Of a stretch of 6,282 nt of DNA, positions 1 through 5,906 are shown piece after piece. A model generated the notes under the pieces. That model did not search any database and was not told the DNA's origin. It saw only the letters and a program-made list of their open reading frames with translations. Source of the DNA: JAFDWI01 sp964595905 (lineage in GTDB: Bacteria; Actinomycetota; Acidimicrobiia; Acidimicrobiales; Iamiaceae); the NCBI GenBank assembly GCA_964595905.1, contig CAZQSU010000147.1:1-6282 (forward strand), in the 5' to 3' direction. The position numbers and the translations under genes were made by a program. Each line of letters starts with the position of its first letter. Within the stretch, counting starts at the first letter, position 1.

Positions 1-680
1 GCCAGGCCGACAGCGTCAACGCCCGGTGGGGCAACCTGCGGGCGATCCTGGCCGGTGATTTCCTGCTGGCCCGGGCCTCGGAGATCGCCGCGTCGCTCTC
101 CACCGAGATCGCCGGCCTGTTGGCGGCGACCATCGCGCACCTGTGCGAGGGCGAGGTGAGCGAGCTGCGCACCGCGTTCAGCCCCGCACGGACCGAAGAG
201 GAGTACTTCGCCTCGATCGGCGGCAAGACGGCGTCGTTGTTCCGGGCGTCGGCCCGGATCGGCGCGCTGACCAGTGGCCAGCCCCGTGAGACGGTCGACA
301 CGCTCGGCGAGTTCGGCTGGGCGTACGGCATGGCGTTCCAGATCGTGGACGACATCCTGGACATCACCGCCACCGAGGCCCAGCTGGGCAAGCCCGTGGG
401 TCACGACATCGCAGAGGGTGTGTACACGCTGCCGGTGCTGCATGCGTTGGCGTCGAGCAGGGGCGACGAGCTTGCGTCACTGTTGGGCGACGAGTTCGCC
501 GACGCCGATCTGGACCGCGCCCGCCGGATCGTGGTCGACACCGGCGGGATCGCCGCGGCGGCCACCGCCGCCGGCGACTGGTTGAAGCGAGCCGATCAGA
601 CGCTGGCGGGCTTCGAAGGACGCCGAGGTGCCGACGCGCTCACCGGGTTGACCGGTCGGCTCCGCGCCAGCTTGGCCTGA
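1..680 (+). CDS. trans-polyprenyl diphosphate synthase, 5'-truncated by window edge
   Basis: This is the C-terminal 225 codons of an all-alpha trans-isoprenyl diphosphate synthase, which condenses isopentenyl diphosphate onto an allylic diphosphate to build long prenyl chains for carrier lipids or quinones. The first full codon is at position 3. Visible family marks are NARWGN followed by GDFLLARA near the window start, GGKTASLF (about 216-239), the second aspartate-rich motif DDILD with its FQIV lead-in (348-362), and the downstream GKPVGHD motif. The first aspartate-rich motif (DDxxD) normally lies shortly before NARWGN and must be just outside the window. Relatives are usually about 320-350 residues, so roughly the first third is missing. 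The stop codon is TGA at 678-680. Product chain length (hepta-, octa-, nona-) depends on residues near the first motif and cannot be judged here. The next gene is convergent, so this is the last gene of its transcription unit. Confidence 0.93.
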   Translation, partial: QADSVNARWGNLRAILAGDFLLARASEIAASLSTEIAGLLAATIAHLCEGEVSELRTAFSPARTEEEYFASIGGKTASLFRASARIGALTSGQPRETVDTLGEFGWAYGMAFQIVDDILDITATEAQLGKPVGHDIAEGVYTLPVLHALASSRGDELASLLGDEFADADLDRARRIVVDTGGIAAAATAAGDWLKRADQTLAGFEGRRGADALTGLTGRLRASLA

Positions 681-759
681 CCTGTCCGACCCCGCCGAAA
701 AGAACCGCACGCCGCGAACGATCGGGATCGTGGCACCGGTCCCAATTGCCAGTCGTTCC

Positions 760-775
760 TGTGCCCGCGGGCACA
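760..775. repeat. perfect 16-bp palindrome between convergent genes
   Basis: TGTGCCCGCGGGCACA equals its own reverse complement. It lies between the stops of the polyprenyl synthase (680) and the leftward coiled-coil gene (798). In RNA it would form a 6-bp stem with a CGCG loop on either strand. The position suits a bidirectional terminator, but no T-run follows on either side, so a protein-binding dyad is equally possible. Confidence 0.45.
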
Positions 776-780
776 CCGCC

Positions 781-798
781 AGCGCGGGTGGGCGCGCT
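781..798 (-). terminator. candidate hairpin at the stop codon of the coiled-coil gene
   Basis: AGCGCG (781-786) and CGCGCT (793-798) are perfect inverted arms around a GGTGGG loop. The hairpin overlaps the first base of the leftward gene's stop codon (798-800). It is GC-only apart from the outer pair and lacks a U-tract, so intrinsic termination is inferred only from position. The palindrome at 760-775 follows directly in the leftward direction. Confidence 0.3.
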
Positions 799-1223
799 CA
801 GGCGAAGACGATGACGAGCGCGACGACGATCGCGAGCATCGCCAACTGCGTCCTCACGATCCACTGGAGCTGATTGCGCAGTTCGGCGGAGACCTCGGCA
901 CGCAGACCAGAGATCTCATCACGCATCTCGGCGCGCAAACTCGAGATCTCGTCACCCATCTCGGTACGCAGACCCGAGATCTCGCCACGCATCTCGCCGC
1001 GCAAACTGGCGTTCCCTTCCTGCATCTCGCCGCGCAAACCCGAGATCTCGTTGTGCAACTCCATTCTCACCAGGGCGAATTCGCCCTTCAGGTACTCCTT
1101 GGTGACGGGCTCTTCGACGTCACGTGCAGGAAAGTACGACAACATTTCGCTGGCCGTCTCCTCTCCCAACTCGGGTACCAGGTACGCGTAGATCCGGCGA
1201 CGGTGCTTCTCGGACAACGCCAT
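798..1223 (-). CDS. small hendecad-repeat coiled-coil protein with C-terminal membrane anchor
   Basis: This is a 141-residue protein that I cannot assign to a named function. Residues 1-50 form a conserved-looking head (MALSEKHRRRIYAYLVPELG, then YFPARD and a charged TKEYLKGEF segment). Residues 59-113 are five consecutive 11-residue units of the form EISGLRxEMxx; the second unit is degenerate (GNASLRGEMRG). An 11-residue period is the hendecad type of coiled coil. Residues 127-141 (LAMLAIVVALVIVFA) are a hydrophobic stretch ending at the last residue, so the protein is probably tail-anchored with the coiled coil in the cytoplasm and likely oligomeric. The ATG at 1223-1221 is preceded by GGGAG (1230-1234) at good spacing, which supports this start. 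The gene stands alone, convergent with the polyprenyl synthase. The general plan (short head, coiled coil, terminal TM) resembles DUF1640-like coiled-coil proteins, but homology was not tested. Confidence 0.82.
   Translation of the reverse strand: MALSEKHRRRIYAYLVPELGEETASEMLSYFPARDVEEPVTKEYLKGEFALVRMELHNEISGLRGEMQEGNASLRGEMRGEISGLRTEMGDEISSLRAEMRDEISGLRAEVSAELRNQLQWIVRTQLAMLAIVVALVIVFA
885..1049 (-). repeat. five tandem 33-bp units encoding hendecad coiled-coil repeats
   Basis: Five in-frame 33-bp units lie inside the coiled-coil gene and encode residues 59-113. The box CGAGATCTCG, itself a perfect palindrome, recurs at 942, 975 and 1041, with a one-mismatch-per-side version at 909; all are separated by multiples of 33 bp. 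The unit that should carry a box at about 1008 has diverged. Nucleotide-level similarity between units points to expansion by internal duplication. Confidence 0.85.
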
Positions 1224-1357
1224 TGGCTTCTCCCAGCATAGGGTCCTGCAGCCATTCGATGTGGGGGAAAGATCCCGAGGCCGACCCCGGAGACGGAACG
1301 GGTGTCCGGGCCGGTGGCCGCCAGCTCCCAGTCCACTCGCAATCTGCCGCCACAGGC

Positions 1358-1476
1358 CGCGGTCTCCGAGCCGCCCGCCGCCAACTCGGCTTCACCAGGA
1401 ACACGTCGCCGACGCTCTGGGCTGCCACCAGGCCCGCATCAGCAACCTCGAGAACGACAAGCGCTGCAACCGCTAG
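1358..1476 (+). pseudogene. XRE-family helix-turn-helix remnant, frameshifted and truncated
   Basis: Two adjacent reading frames together spell an XRE (Cro/CI-type) helix-turn-helix. Frame 2 gives LRAARRQLGFT (1364-1396). Frame 1 continues with QEHVADALG, CHQARISNLEN and DKRCNR up to a TAG at 1474-1476. The switch lies at 1394-1397: one extra C after TTCACC would restore LGFTQEHVADALG, the usual helix 1/helix 2 junction of this family. The recognition-helix pattern (HQARISNLEN) is well kept. The protein stops right after helix 3, whereas complete XRE domains have one or two more helices, so it is also truncated at the 3' end. A possible original start in frame 2 is the ATG at 1259, but the residues between 1259 and 1357 are not recognisable. 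I read it as a decayed regulator gene; a base-calling error could account for the frameshift but not the early stop. Confidence 0.6.
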
Positions 1477-1671
1477 CTCGGATCCCGCCACCGCTCACGG
1501 CTCGACACCCAGATTGCAACTTGCGCGGCATAGGAGCAACTTTTGAACTCGGCACCATACGAGACCCGGCGTAGCCCGACGGAGTACCCGGACCGTCGGC
1601 TACCGTCCACCGAGTGACCTCCGGCGCCGCATCGGCTCGACACACGGGACGGAGGCCTTCACGCGGCGGTG

Positions 1672-1692
1672 CCGGTCGGCCGGCCTGACCGG
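1672..1692. repeat. inverted repeat with inner GGCCGGCC palindrome
   Basis: Arms CCGGTC and GACCGG are perfect, with a 9-nt centre containing GGCCGGCC (1678-1685). Adding GGT (1668-1670) and ACC (1693-1695) extends the stem past a single bulged G at 1671. No gene end lies immediately beside it, so its role is unknown. Confidence 0.35.
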
Positions 1693-2140
1693 ACCAGTGG
1701 CCGATGGAAACGGTGAACCCATCGTGATTCGGGTGCTTACCCTTCCGGGCGACGCCTCCAGGTGTCTGGTGTTCGCTGATTGGCGATCGTCCGGCGATGC
1801 CGGTGCGGTTCCAAGAATTCACCGGGTACGGCTCGGTCGAGTTGCTGGGGTGGTCGGTCAAGTCGAACCGTGGGAGCATCGACGATCGGCGCTCGACGTG
1901 GTGGTTTCGCCCTGATCCGAGTACATCGCCAGGGTTGGTTGCCGAACGATTCGGCGACTCCGGGCTGGCGCACGACGACACGGCAGACCTGGTCGGGCGG
2001 GCCGGCACCGGCGCCAGTGGGTTCGTGCTGGCCGCGGGTGACACCCCTCGCGTCGGGAAGGAGCGTTGCAGGGTGTACGCGGCGGGAGTAATCGCCCCGA
2101 ATGTCGCCGGGCGGCCCCCAATGGGGCACCCTCCAATCGG

Positions 2141-2167
2141 TTGGCTGGCAACCCGTGCCGTTAGACT
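2141..2167 (+). promoter_or_regulatory. candidate promoter for the ABC transporter gene
   Basis: TTGGCT (2141-2146) could serve as a -35 element and TAGACT (2162-2167, TAnnnT) as a -10, with a short 15-nt spacer. Transcription would start near 2174, leaving a leader of about 65 nt before the ATG at 2239. A stable GCCCC/GGGGC hairpin (2114-2127) lies just upstream. The short spacer makes this only a candidate. Confidence 0.3.
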
Positions 2168-2191
2168 CTCCGCTTCGATGGAGGGAAGACG

Positions 2192-2251
2192 TTGTACGTG
2201 ACGAGGACCGAGGCCGCCCCCATGTGGAGAGCACAGTCATGCGCGCGATGA
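2192..2251 (+). CDS. possible 19-codon leader ORF overlapping the ABC gene start
   Basis: A purine-rich ribosome binding site, GGAGGGAAG (2180-2188), sits about 7 nt before a TTG at 2192, counted from its GGAGG core. That frame encodes 19 residues (start, then YVTRTEAAPMWRAQSCAR) and ends with TGA at 2249-2251. The TGA overlaps the second in-frame ATG (2248) of the ABC gene as ATGA, a usual arrangement for translational coupling. A GTG at 2198 is an alternative start. No similarity is recognised. The strong ribosome binding site is the main argument for it; otherwise this is simply untranslated leader. Confidence 0.22.
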   Translation: MYVTRTEAAPMWRAQSCAR

Positions 2252-4050
2252 TCACGCGCCTGTGGGCGGTGTTGAAGCCGGGGGCTCGCCGCCGGTTGAA
2301 GTTTGCGACCCTCGGGTCGTTGCTTGTCGCCCTGCTCGAGGTGGTCGGGGTGGCGTTGATCGTGCCGCTCACCCAGTTGTTGACCGACCCGGACAACCGC
2401 AGTGGCCTGCTCAAGCGCATCGCTGACGCCTTCGGCGACCCATCGGACGGCTCGCTGGCGATCATCCTCGCCGGAATCATCTTCGTGATGTTCCTGTTCA
2501 AGGGGCTGTTCACGTTGATCTTTCGATGGTGGGTGGTGGGTTTCATCAACGACCACGCCGCCGAGCAGGCCGACGATCTGTTCCGGCGCTACATGTACAG
2601 TCCGTACCCGTTTCACCTGAGGCGCAACTCCGCCGAGTTGCTGCGCACCTTGAACACCGCCGTGAACCTCGCGTACGTCTCAGTGCTCAATGCGTCGATG
2701 GTCCTGACCACTGAACTGGTGACTATTTCGGCGATCGGTGGGGTGCTCTTGGTGATGCGCCCGGTTCCGGCGATCGCCACCGTGGTGTATTTCGGCGTGG
2801 TGGCGACGGTCTTCATGCGTTTCGTGAAGAGCCGTGCCCAACACGCTGGAATCGAGTTGCAGGAGACCCAGCGCCTTCAACTCAAGGCTTCGTTGCAGGG
2901 CTTGGCGGGCATCAAGGAAGTGCAGGTGCGCGGCACGCAGCCGTATTTCATCGATTCGTATGCCGATGCCCGTCATCGTACGGCGAAGGCGCAGCGGATG
3001 TCTTCGTTTCTCGGTGAGGCCCCCCGCTATGTGATCGAGATGGTGTTCATTCTGGGCATCGCGGTGATGTGCGCTGTGATCTTCGCCCAGGTCAACACGA
3101 CTCAGGCCACTGCGACGCTGGCACTCTTCGTCGTTGCGGGCTTCCGGATATTGCCGAGTCTCACGAGGGTGATGGGGGGAATCAACGCCTTGCGTGTGGG
3201 CGAGAAGGGGGTGGACCTGGTGCTCGCCGACATCCACGACCTTCCCCTTGTCGATGCCCCGGCGACGAATGCCGACAGAACCACGCTCGACCGCGCCTTG
3301 ACCGTACAAGACCTGACGTTCAGCTACCCCGACGCCGACGTGGCTGCGGTTCGTGAGGTCAACTTCGACCTGCCTGCAGGGCACTCACTGGCGATCGTCG
3401 GCGCCAGTGGTGCGGGCAAGTCGACGCTCGTGGACTTGATTTTGGGGCTATACGAACCGGTCGGTGGGAAGATCCTGGCAGACGGCACGAACATCAGAGC
3501 AAATATTGCGTCTTGGCAGCGGTCGATCGGACTGGTGCCCCAGGAGGTGTATCTGCTCGACGATACGATTACCTCGAACATCACCTTCGGCGAAGTTGCC
3601 GAAGGCTTCGATCCGGCCCGGCTCGCGGAGGCGGTCAGTAGGGCACAGCTCGACGACCTCATTGCAGACCTTCCCGAAGGGCTCGACACGATGATCGGCG
3701 AGCGCGGTGTGCGTCTGTCTGGCGGGCAGCGTCAGCGCATCGGGATCGCCAGAGCGCTCTACGTGCGCCCGAGACTGCTCGTGCTCGACGAGGCGACCTC
3801 AGCGCTCGACAACGAAACCGAACGACGGATCACCGACACGATCGACGCGTTGCACGGAGAGCTGACGATGATCGTCGTGGCGCACCGGCTGTCGACCGTG
3901 CGTCGATGTGATCAGTTGGTCTTCATGGCAGATGGGCGGATCGAGTCGGTGGGCACCTTCGAAGAGGTGCGCGACGCCAACGAGACGTTCGCCCACCTCG
4001 TGAAGCTCGGATCACTCAGTCTGCTCGAAGAACCGGTGCAGTCGTCATGA
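2239..4050 (+). CDS. ABC exporter/flippase half-transporter (fused TMD-NBD), PglK/MsbA-like
   Basis: A 603-residue type IV (exporter-fold) ABC half-transporter, expected to work as a homodimer in the cytoplasmic membrane. The N-terminal half carries about six hydrophobic segments (roughly residues 22-48, 73-100, 155-173, 177-196, 264-283, 290-308). The nucleotide-binding domain spans about 355-590: A-loop Tyr363, Walker A GASGAGKST (388-396), Q-loop Gln435 in VPQEVYLLDD, signature LSGGQR (493-498), Walker B LLVLDE ending in the catalytic Glu518, D-loop SALD and H-loop His549 in VAHRLST. All catalytic residues are present. The start was set at ATG 2239 because GGAGAG (2226-2231) lies 7 nt upstream; an open frame extends back to 2101 but adds unsupported, non-family sequence. 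The closest functional idea is flipping of a lipid-linked glycan or polymer precursor, because TagD/TagF-type genes and a polysaccharide-type acyltransferase lie next door. Drug or lipid export cannot be excluded by sequence. Confidence 0.93.
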   Translation: MRAMITRLWAVLKPGARRRLKFATLGSLLVALLEVVGVALIVPLTQLLTDPDNRSGLLKRIADAFGDPSDGSLAIILAGIIFVMFLFKGLFTLIFRWWVVGFINDHAAEQADDLFRRYMYSPYPFHLRRNSAELLRTLNTAVNLAYVSVLNASMVLTTELVTISAIGGVLLVMRPVPAIATVVYFGVVATVFMRFVKSRAQHAGIELQETQRLQLKASLQGLAGIKEVQVRGTQPYFIDSYADARHRTAKAQRMSSFLGEAPRYVIEMVFILGIAVMCAVIFAQVNTTQATATLALFVVAGFRILPSLTRVMGGINALRVGEKGVDLVLADIHDLPLVDAPATNADRTTLDRALTVQDLTFSYPDADVAAVREVNFDLPAGHSLAIVGASGAGKSTLVDLILGLYEPVGGKILADGTNIRANIASWQRSIGLVPQEVYLLDDTITSNITFGEVAEGFDPARLAEAVSRAQLDDLIADLPEGLDTMIGERGVRLSGGQRQRIGIARALYVRPRLLVLDEATSALDNETERRITDTIDALHGELTMIVVAHRLSTVRRCDQLVFMADGRIESVGTFEEVRDANETFAHLVKLGSLSLLEEPVQSS

Positions 4051-4100
4051 CCGCCGCTTCAGCGACACCATCGACGTCGCGCCCGCCGCACATCGGGTAG
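4047..4100 (+). other. 17-codon ORF overlapping the ABC stop (ATGA), doubtful
   Basis: The ABC gene ends in TCATGA; the ATG at 4047-4049 overlaps its TGA and opens a frame MTAASATPSTSRPPHIG ending at TAG 4098-4100. ATGA overlaps often mark coupled genes, but this product is short and of low complexity, and its stop falls inside the terminator-like hairpin. It may be chance, or the stump of a lost downstream gene. Confidence 0.15.
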
Positions 4101-4121
4101 GGCCGATCGGGCCATGTACCC
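4095..4121. terminator. nested hairpin between convergent genes (candidate bidirectional terminator)
   Basis: Outer arms are GGGTA (4095-4099) and TACCC (4117-4121); inner arms are GGCC (4101-4104) and GGCC (4110-4113) around a GATCG loop. It lies 45 nt after the ABC stop and on the far side of the leftward cytidylyltransferase stop, where both transcripts should end. No T-run is present. Confidence 0.4.
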
Positions 4122-4124
4122 ATG

Positions 4125-4150
4125 CGCTCAGGCGCCTCGAGGCGGGAGCG
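4125..4150. terminator. second nested hairpin between convergent genes
   Basis: Outer arms are CGCTC (4125-4129) and GAGCG (4146-4150). The inner part is the perfect 12-bp palindrome CGCCTCGAGGCG (4133-4144). It lies 18 nt beyond the stop of the leftward cytidylyltransferase, so it is the first structure its transcript would meet. It also lacks a T-run; termination is inferred from position and stem stability. Confidence 0.42.
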
Positions 4151-4167
4151 ACGGAGCCCGCGGCCGG

Positions 4168-4563
4168 TCACCTCTCGGTGATCTGCTCGATGATCGCCGT
4201 CGTCGACACCGATGGTGTACGCGGGAGATAGATCACCGAACACAGATCTTCGAAGTGATCGAACTCGCCTTCCCAGTCATCGCCCATGACCAGCACGCTG
4301 GCGCGCTTGTCGGTGATGTACCGACGCTTCAACTCGAGCGATTCCTCGAGAAAGACGTCGTCCACCACCTCTAGTGCTGCGACGAGTCGCATCCGCTCGT
4401 CTTCCGGGAACACTGGATCGCGGCCCTTCTTCGCGCGGTTGAGCGCATCGCTCGACACGCCGACGACCAACGAGTCGCCCAACGCGCGAGCGCGCTCGAG
4501 AATTCGAAGATGGCCGACGTGCAGGACGTCGAAGGTGCCGAACGTGATCACGGTCTTGGTCAT
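4168..4563 (-). CDS. tagD: glycerol-3-phosphate cytidylyltransferase-like (TagD family)
   Basis: A 131-residue single-domain cytidylyltransferase, the usual TagD length. Members join CTP and glycerol 3-phosphate to give CDP-glycerol for teichoic-acid-type polymers. The nucleotide-binding motif GTFDVLHVGHLRIL contains HVGH at residues 15-18. The central VVGVSSD and KGRDPVFPEDERM segments are typical, and the signature RTPSVSTTAII (115-125) stands where TagD proteins carry RTEGISTT. The start was set at ATG 4563: the protein begins directly with MTKTVITFGTFD, as in the family, while the open frame back to 4665 is not family-like. The ATG shares one base with the stop of the upstream glycerophosphotransferase gene (TGATG), so the two are almost certainly translated together. 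CDP-glycerol is the most likely product given that partner. The altered signature (Pro-Ser-Val for Glu-Gly-Ile) leaves room for another polyol- or amine-phosphate substrate, since related nucleotidyltransferases share the fold. Confidence 0.88.
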   Translation of the reverse strand: MTKTVITFGTFDVLHVGHLRILERARALGDSLVVGVSSDALNRAKKGRDPVFPEDERMRLVAALEVVDDVFLEESLELKRRYITDKRASVLVMGDDWEGEFDHFEDLCSVIYLPRTPSVSTTAIIEQITER

Positions 4564-5906
4564 CAGTCGTGGAACCGTTCGACCAGCATATCGGCGATCC
4601 TGGACGACACCCTCGTGTTCGTCGGGCCGAGCAATTTCTCCACGACAGACTGTCGCGTCGCGCACATCGGGTCGTCACCCGAGATGAGCTGGCGAAGGGT
4701 GTCATCGAGTTCGTCCTGATTCCTCACCCAGTAGAAGCCGCTCGCCAGCTCGCGACCGAAGTCGTTGAAGTTGTCGACACGATGTGTGTAGACAACCGGC
4801 TTTCCGGTGGCTGCATATTCGACCATCATCGAAGAGGTGTCCGAAATAAGAAGGTCACTGGTCAGCATCGTGTCACGGTAGGCACTGGAGACATCGATCC
4901 TTGCATTGGGCGTCCGCTCGTACCGGGCGAACAGGTCGTCGACGGCGGACCGCGCCATCAGGCCATTGGCGACGAAATTCTCAAGCATCAACGGATGCGG
5001 ACGGAACACGAAGTCCATCTCGGGATGCCGCCGAGCGAAGTCCAATAGGTGCTCGGAATAGTCAGGAAAGTGGCACGTCCCTTCTTGTACCCTCCAGCGC
5101 GGGGTCCACAAGACGCGCACGCGATCCGACGCATCAGGGAAGTTCCAAGCCTCGGCCGACGGCGGTGACGTACCCGGGCCGAAGATCGCGTCGAGCATCG
5201 GCGCGCCGACGATCGGCGCCACGAGACCGCCCGTCGCGTTGCCGTGCGCTCGCTGAACGACGCGACGTTCTTCTTCGTGCGAAACGAATGCGAATGCGAG
5301 GTTCGCGTAGAACGAATGCGGGTGTGTGATCTCGAGAACTTCACCCCGCATGATCTCGGTTCCGTAGTAGGGCACGTAGCAGAGGCGGGAGAAGTACTTC
5401 GTCACCGCCGTCGCGTACGACGGCGGATATTGGTTCTCATACGGCGTCGGATAAAAAATGTAATCGGGCGCGAGCGCCTGCAGATCGAGCCACGAGTTGG
5501 TAGCTGCATCGTGTGCCGCGATGGGCTCGACACCCACCTCGTCACGGAGGAAGTCGATGACTCCACCGTCATGGAACTCGTCGTCGCCGAAGCTGGAGTG
5601 TCGGTACGGCAGGCCCACGACGTCGACGTCGAACCGCGGGTCGGATTCCAACTCGCGGAACACGGGTTCGACCTTGCCCCAGACGCTGCCCAGATGACAG
5701 AGGAAGAGCACCCGTATCGGCTTCCCGGACGCACGGTTTCGGGCCGCCCGGGCCCGCAGCATCTCGAGAGCAACCCGGTACTGCTGCTCCTCGAGCCGCT
5801 CGAGGCTCGTCGTCACCGGCGCAAGCGCGCGATCGGTCAAACCGTGAAAGAACCGTACGAGCCTGGCGCGCACCTGAGGCGACCGAAACTGCTCCATTGC
5901 TCGCAA
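4563..5906 (-). CDS. CDP-glycerol glycerophosphotransferase-family (TagB/TagF-like) enzyme
   Basis: A GT-B-fold transferase of about 447 residues from the Glyphos_transf (TagB/TagF) family, which moves polyol-phosphate from a CDP-activated donor to a lipid- or glycan-linked acceptor at the inner membrane face. Counting from the Met at 5897, an N-terminal nucleotide-fold-like half begins at VLFLCHLGSVWGK (63-75) and includes VPYYGTEIMRGE (175-186). The C-terminal half has LWTPRW (263-268), the RPHP motif (299-302) and SDLLISDTSSMMVEYA (347-362) followed by GKPVVY, the donor-binding signature. Two starts are possible: TTG at 5906, with GAGAAGGA ending 7 nt upstream, or ATG at 5897, whose spacing is too long for that site. 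I chose the TTG; the difference is three residues. The open frame to 6104 is Arg-rich and runs through the intergenic inverted repeat, so it was not used. The gene is coupled to the TagD-like gene. The N-terminal 60 residues are basic, fitting a peripheral membrane protein. Confidence 0.85.
   Translation of the reverse strand: MRAMEQFRSPQVRARLVRFFHGLTDRALAPVTTSLERLEEQQYRVALEMLRARAARNRASGKPIRVLFLCHLGSVWGKVEPVFRELESDPRFDVDVVGLPYRHSSFGDDEFHDGGVIDFLRDEVGVEPIAAHDAATNSWLDLQALAPDYIFYPTPYENQYPPSYATAVTKYFSRLCYVPYYGTEIMRGEVLEITHPHSFYANLAFAFVSHEEERRVVQRAHGNATGGLVAPIVGAPMLDAIFGPGTSPPSAEAWNFPDASDRVRVLWTPRWRVQEGTCHFPDYSEHLLDFARRHPEMDFVFRPHPLMLENFVANGLMARSAVDDLFARYERTPNARIDVSSAYRDTMLTSDLLISDTSSMMVEYAATGKPVVYTHRVDNFNDFGRELASGFYWVRNQDELDDTLRQLISGDDPMCATRQSVVEKLLGPTNTRVSSRIADMLVERFHD

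Larger units (their letters stand above)
1477..2238. other. long region without a recognisable intact gene
   Basis: No protein family could be recognised here on either strand. Contents that can be pointed to are: an inverted repeat CCGGTC (1672-1677) / GACCGG (1687-1692) around the 8-bp palindrome GGCCGGCC; a short hairpin GCCCC-CAAT-GGGGC (2114-2127); a candidate promoter at 2141-2167; a possible leader ORF at 2192-2251. One forward frame is open from about 1728 to 2201 (ATG at 1797, no good ribosome binding site) and has about 80 percent GC at third positions by hand count, which is coding-like. Its product is rich in Arg, Gly and Trp and matches nothing I know. The open minus-strand frames here show no family motif. 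The region may be decayed genes or a long regulatory and untranslated segment ahead of the ABC gene. Confidence 0.5.

Noticed and set aside
1439..2044. 201-codon minus-strand open frame in the gene-poor region
   Set aside because: No recognisable domain, Pro/Arg/Ser-rich composition, and it overlaps the XRE remnant and other open frames; long chance frames are common at this GC content.
2101..2238. Upstream extension of the ABC transporter frame (46 extra residues)
   Set aside because: The added residues are not family-like, cover the candidate promoter and hairpin, and a good ribosome binding site sits before ATG 2239.
1737..2549. 270-codon minus-strand open frame
   Set aside because: Its N-terminal part is antisense to the transporter's membrane domain and the rest has no family features.
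2680..3384. Long antisense open frame (234 codons) inside the ABC gene
   Set aside because: It is a His/Arg-rich shadow of a high-GC gene with no motifs; the sense strand has a complete ABC domain set.
4564..4665. Upstream extension of the TagD-like gene to 4665
   Set aside because: It lies within the transferase gene in another frame; the TagD fold begins exactly at the ATG at 4563.
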